From Rubrivivax sp. (GTDB lineage Bacteria > Pseudomonadota > Gammaproteobacteria > Burkholderiales > Burkholderiaceae_C): a stretch of DNA of 34,579 bases. The position numbers and the translations under genes are program-made. Under the pieces are notes generated by a model. The model did no database searches. It saw only the letters and a list, made by a program, of their open reading frames with translations, and was not told the origin of the DNA. The stretch is from positions 1 to 34,579 of the forward strand of contig SEFA01000064.1 of assembly GCA_004210455.1 (NCBI GenBank), in the 5' to 3' direction. This document shows, piece by piece, positions 32,724 to 34,579 of this stretch (its first letter is position 1; each line of letters begins with the position of its first letter).

Positions 32724-34249
32724 TGCGTACCGCCGGTGGGCGTGTACAGGTAGGGGAAGCCGGGCAGCAGCGGCACGACGGCCTGGTCGACCGCGTCATG
32801 CAGCTTGAAGGCGGTGGCGCCCAGCGGCACGGCGGACGGCTTGCAGGCCGCGCCGAAGCCCAGCGCGTCGGTGTCGCCGTTGGCCACGCACAGTCCGCCC
32901 ATCACCGCCACCAGCGAGATGTCGACCACGTCGTCCTTCGGGCGGCGGCCGTTCGGATACCCCGCGTTGTCGCTGCCCTGCGCGAGCAGGTTGCCGACGA
33001 TGCCCAACCGGTTCTGCTGCGCGAAAGGCACGGCAGCGATGGACGTGTTCAGGCGGAGTTCTTCCGACGCGACCGCGTTGGCGGGCTGGTTCACGCCCTT
33101 GATGCCGGTGAGGAAGGTGGTGACCAGGTCGTTGCGCGGCAGGTTGGTCGGTGCGGAGCCCGGCAGGTTGAGCACCGAGGCCAGCAGCGCCGGCAGGGTC
33201 GGGTGGGTCACATAGGTGGCGAACTGCGCGTCGTCCTTCGGCTTGGACGCGTTGAAGCGGTCCTTGTCCGGCAGCCCGATGACGACCTCGTTGACCAGCG
33301 GCATGCCCAGGCGGGAGACCTGCACCCAGGCGCCGCCGGCCTTGTCGGCGGTCTGGTGGCCGGCCTTGGGCGACGGATCGAGGATGCGGGCCTGACGCAT
33401 GCTGGCGGAGGTCCAGCCGCCGATGACCGGTTCCGCGCCGGCGACCAGGCAGCTCTTGTGCACCTCGAGCGCGAGCGTGGTGACATTCTTGCCGTCGAGT
33501 GTGTTGGGCGCGGCGTTGATCTGGGCCGGGTCGGTGATCAGCCCGACGGGCGCGTTCACCAGGTCGAAGATCGTGCCGAGGTTGACCGCGAACGGGTCCT
33601 TGCGCTGGCCGACGAAGACCTTGCCCGGCTGGTTGCATCCGGGAATCGTGACCGGGTAGATGTGCTTGGCCGCATAGGCCGTGTAGTCGGCGATCGTCTT
33701 CTTGCCGATGTTGTCCACGGGCTTGTCGAAGGTGGTTGCGCCGCCGCTGGCGTTGGCGATTGGGGTCCGCGTGCCGGAGCGGCGGTCGCCGCGCACGATG
33801 TCGACGGTGTAGCTCTCGTTGACGTTGAGCGCGGCCGCCTTCACGTCGGACACGGTGCCGGACTGGACCAGCGGGATGGCGACGTTCTTGTCGCCGATCG
33901 CCAGCGTGGTGGCCTTGAGCGTGTTCTTGAAGCGGAACTGGAAGGTGATGTCTTCCTTGGCGTCGCCGTTGTTGTCGACGTGGATCTCGTAGAGCGCGTT
34001 CGGATCCATCGCGTAGTAGTTGGGGCCCGCGAACGGATCCTGCAGCGGCACGTAGTTGGCGATGAGCGTCACGTAGTCGGCGCGGCCGGTCTCGTAGCTC
34101 ATGAACATGTAGAAGTCGGTCGCATCCGCCTTGGGGACGGTGGTGATGAAAGGCGCCTCGCGGTGGCTCGACGCGAAGGCCAGCCCGGCGCAGAGCGCGC
34201 TGGCGGCGAACAGCCCGACGCGCAGGGGCGTCGATGGGAACTGGGTCAT
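32720..34249 (-). CDS. DUF4331-family secreted protein
   Basis: This 509-residue protein has a signal peptide (about 1-26, cleavage after AFA) and the DUF4331 hallmarks: SSHREAPFITTVPKADATDFYMFMSYE, YVTLIANYVPLQDPFAGPNYYAMDPNALYEIHVDNNGDAKEDITFQFRF, and NGRRPKDDVVDISLVAVMGG near the end. Loop DNNGDAKED (92-100) looks like a calcium-binding acidic loop. Cysteines in CNQPG, KSCLV, GLCVANG and AACKPS may form disulfides. GAGGAGC precedes the ATG, so this is the first gene of the operon. DUF4331 proteins have no established biochemical role; in this context I infer a periplasmic or surface binding protein. Confidence 0.92.
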   Translation of the reverse strand: MTQFPSTPLRVGLFAASALCAGLAFASSHREAPFITTVPKADATDFYMFMSYETGRADYVTLIANYVPLQDPFAGPNYYAMDPNALYEIHVDNNGDAKEDITFQFRFKNTLKATTLAIGDKNVAIPLVQSGTVSDVKAAALNVNESYTVDIVRGDRRSGTRTPIANASGGATTFDKPVDNIGKKTIADYTAYAAKHIYPVTIPGCNQPGKVFVGQRKDPFAVNLGTIFDLVNAPVGLITDPAQINAAPNTLDGKNVTTLALEVHKSCLVAGAEPVIGGWTSASMRQARILDPSPKAGHQTADKAGGAWVQVSRLGMPLVNEVVIGLPDKDRFNASKPKDDAQFATYVTHPTLPALLASVLNLPGSAPTNLPRNDLVTTFLTGIKGVNQPANAVASEELRLNTSIAAVPFAQQNRLGIVGNLLAQGSDNAGYPNGRRPKDDVVDISLVAVMGGLCVANGDTDALGFGAACKPSAVPLGATAFKLHDAVDQAVVPLLPGFPYLYTPTGGTQ

Positions 34250-34491
34250 GGAAAGCTCCTCGTTGTTGAGGGAACGGTGTGGTGGAGGCGGGAGCGGATG
34301 AGCGCCGCCCGAGTCCCTTTACGCGTCGGACTGCGCGCTGGATGCGTCGCCGCCCTCGTCGTCGCGGATTTATTTCGACCCGCGCATCCGCTGGGCAAGC
34401 GCGCGCCCCGTGTGCCCGCGAAAGCGTCAGCCTTCGAGGGGACAGGGACTTCGCGTTTCCGATGCATCCGATCGAGAGGATGCTGCGTACG
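34250..34491. other. Region upstream of the DUF4331 operon, no gene
   Basis: From 34250 to the window edge (330 bases) no convincing gene is seen. A short open frame on the minus strand (34246-34467) has no start signal or family match. The stretch should hold the operon promoter. An AT-rich patch around 34368-34377, reading GTCGAAATAAAT on the minus strand, is a candidate ECF promoter element, but I cannot confirm a -35/-10 pair. Confidence 0.35.
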
Positions 34492-34526
34492 CTCGCCTCG
34501 CCTCGCCTCGCCTCGCCTCGCCTCGC
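34492..34526. repeat. Pentanucleotide tandem repeat (CTCGC), 7 copies
   Basis: Seven perfect head-to-tail copies of CTCGC fill 35 bases, about 245 bases upstream of the DUF4331 start. They are followed after two bases by a second, unrelated array. Confidence 0.95.
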
Positions 34527-34528
34527 CG

Positions 34529-34579
34529 GTGCAGGTGCAGGTGCAGGTGCAGGTGCAGGTGCAGGTGCAGGTGCAGGTG
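34529..34579. repeat. Hexanucleotide tandem repeat (GTGCAG), at least 8 copies, cut by window edge
   Basis: Eight perfect copies of GTGCAG and a partial ninth run to the last base, so the full length is unknown. Read on the minus strand the unit is CTGCAC. As a multiple of three it could be coding (Val-Gln or Leu-His repeats) in a gene that continues beyond the window. Confidence 0.95.

Noticed and set aside
34246-34467. Small minus-strand open frame upstream of the DUF4331 gene
   Set aside because: It has no ribosome site, no family match, and overlaps the expected promoter and leader region.

Overview
The window is high-GC, densely packed DNA from a Gram-negative bacterium. Its contents (TonB receptors, an AcrB-type RND pump, a type I secretion system, RskA-type ECF regulation, a CC0125/CC1285-family lipoprotein) and its codon use suggest a betaproteobacterium of the order Burkholderiales, perhaps a Roseateles/Mitsuaria/Rubrivivax relative. 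The genus is a guess.

Positions 1-276 are a scar of nested insertion sequences: an IS5-like end that appears to have inserted at a CTAA site in the 3' end of an IS30-family transposase gene. Positions 229-11391 hold a minus-strand operon. In transcription order it encodes a HlyB-like ABC transporter, a HlyD-like adaptor, a GT4 glycosyltransferase, lipoprotein LP2, a 1583-residue RTX protein with an unusual N-terminal papain-like domain, the LP2 paralogue LP1, and a small membrane protein whose 3' end lies in the IS scar. Most junctions are 1-4 base overlaps. I read this as a type I-secreted RTX effector system with two candidate periplasmic immunity lipoproteins. It is the best candidate in the window for an undescribed system.

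Positions 11596-12495 encode a secreted spherulin-4-like protein. Positions 12646-20982 hold a tripartite RND efflux operon (OMF, RND, MFP on the minus strand) divergent from a BaeSR-like two-component system. The N-terminal coding region of the OMF contains a perfect 22-bp inverted repeat.

Positions 21179-24000 hold a small lipoprotein, a CobB-type sirtuin, a Panacea (DUF4065) protein overlapping a two-helix membrane protein (a likely antitoxin-toxin pair), and a VOC/PhnB-like protein. A ferric-siderophore-type TonB receptor with a Fur-box-like sequence upstream follows at 24206-26437.

Positions 26459-34249 are a second striking minus-strand operon: DUF4331 protein, small lipoprotein, helical-repeat protein, HupE/UreJ-like permease, TonB receptor, ECF sigma factor and RskA-type anti-sigma factor. 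The first five genes are each joined by 4-base overlaps and the last two by one base. It looks like a self-regulated envelope or metal-uptake unit. Its upstream region ends in two adjacent simple-sequence arrays, a 5-mer and a 6-mer, which run to the window edge.
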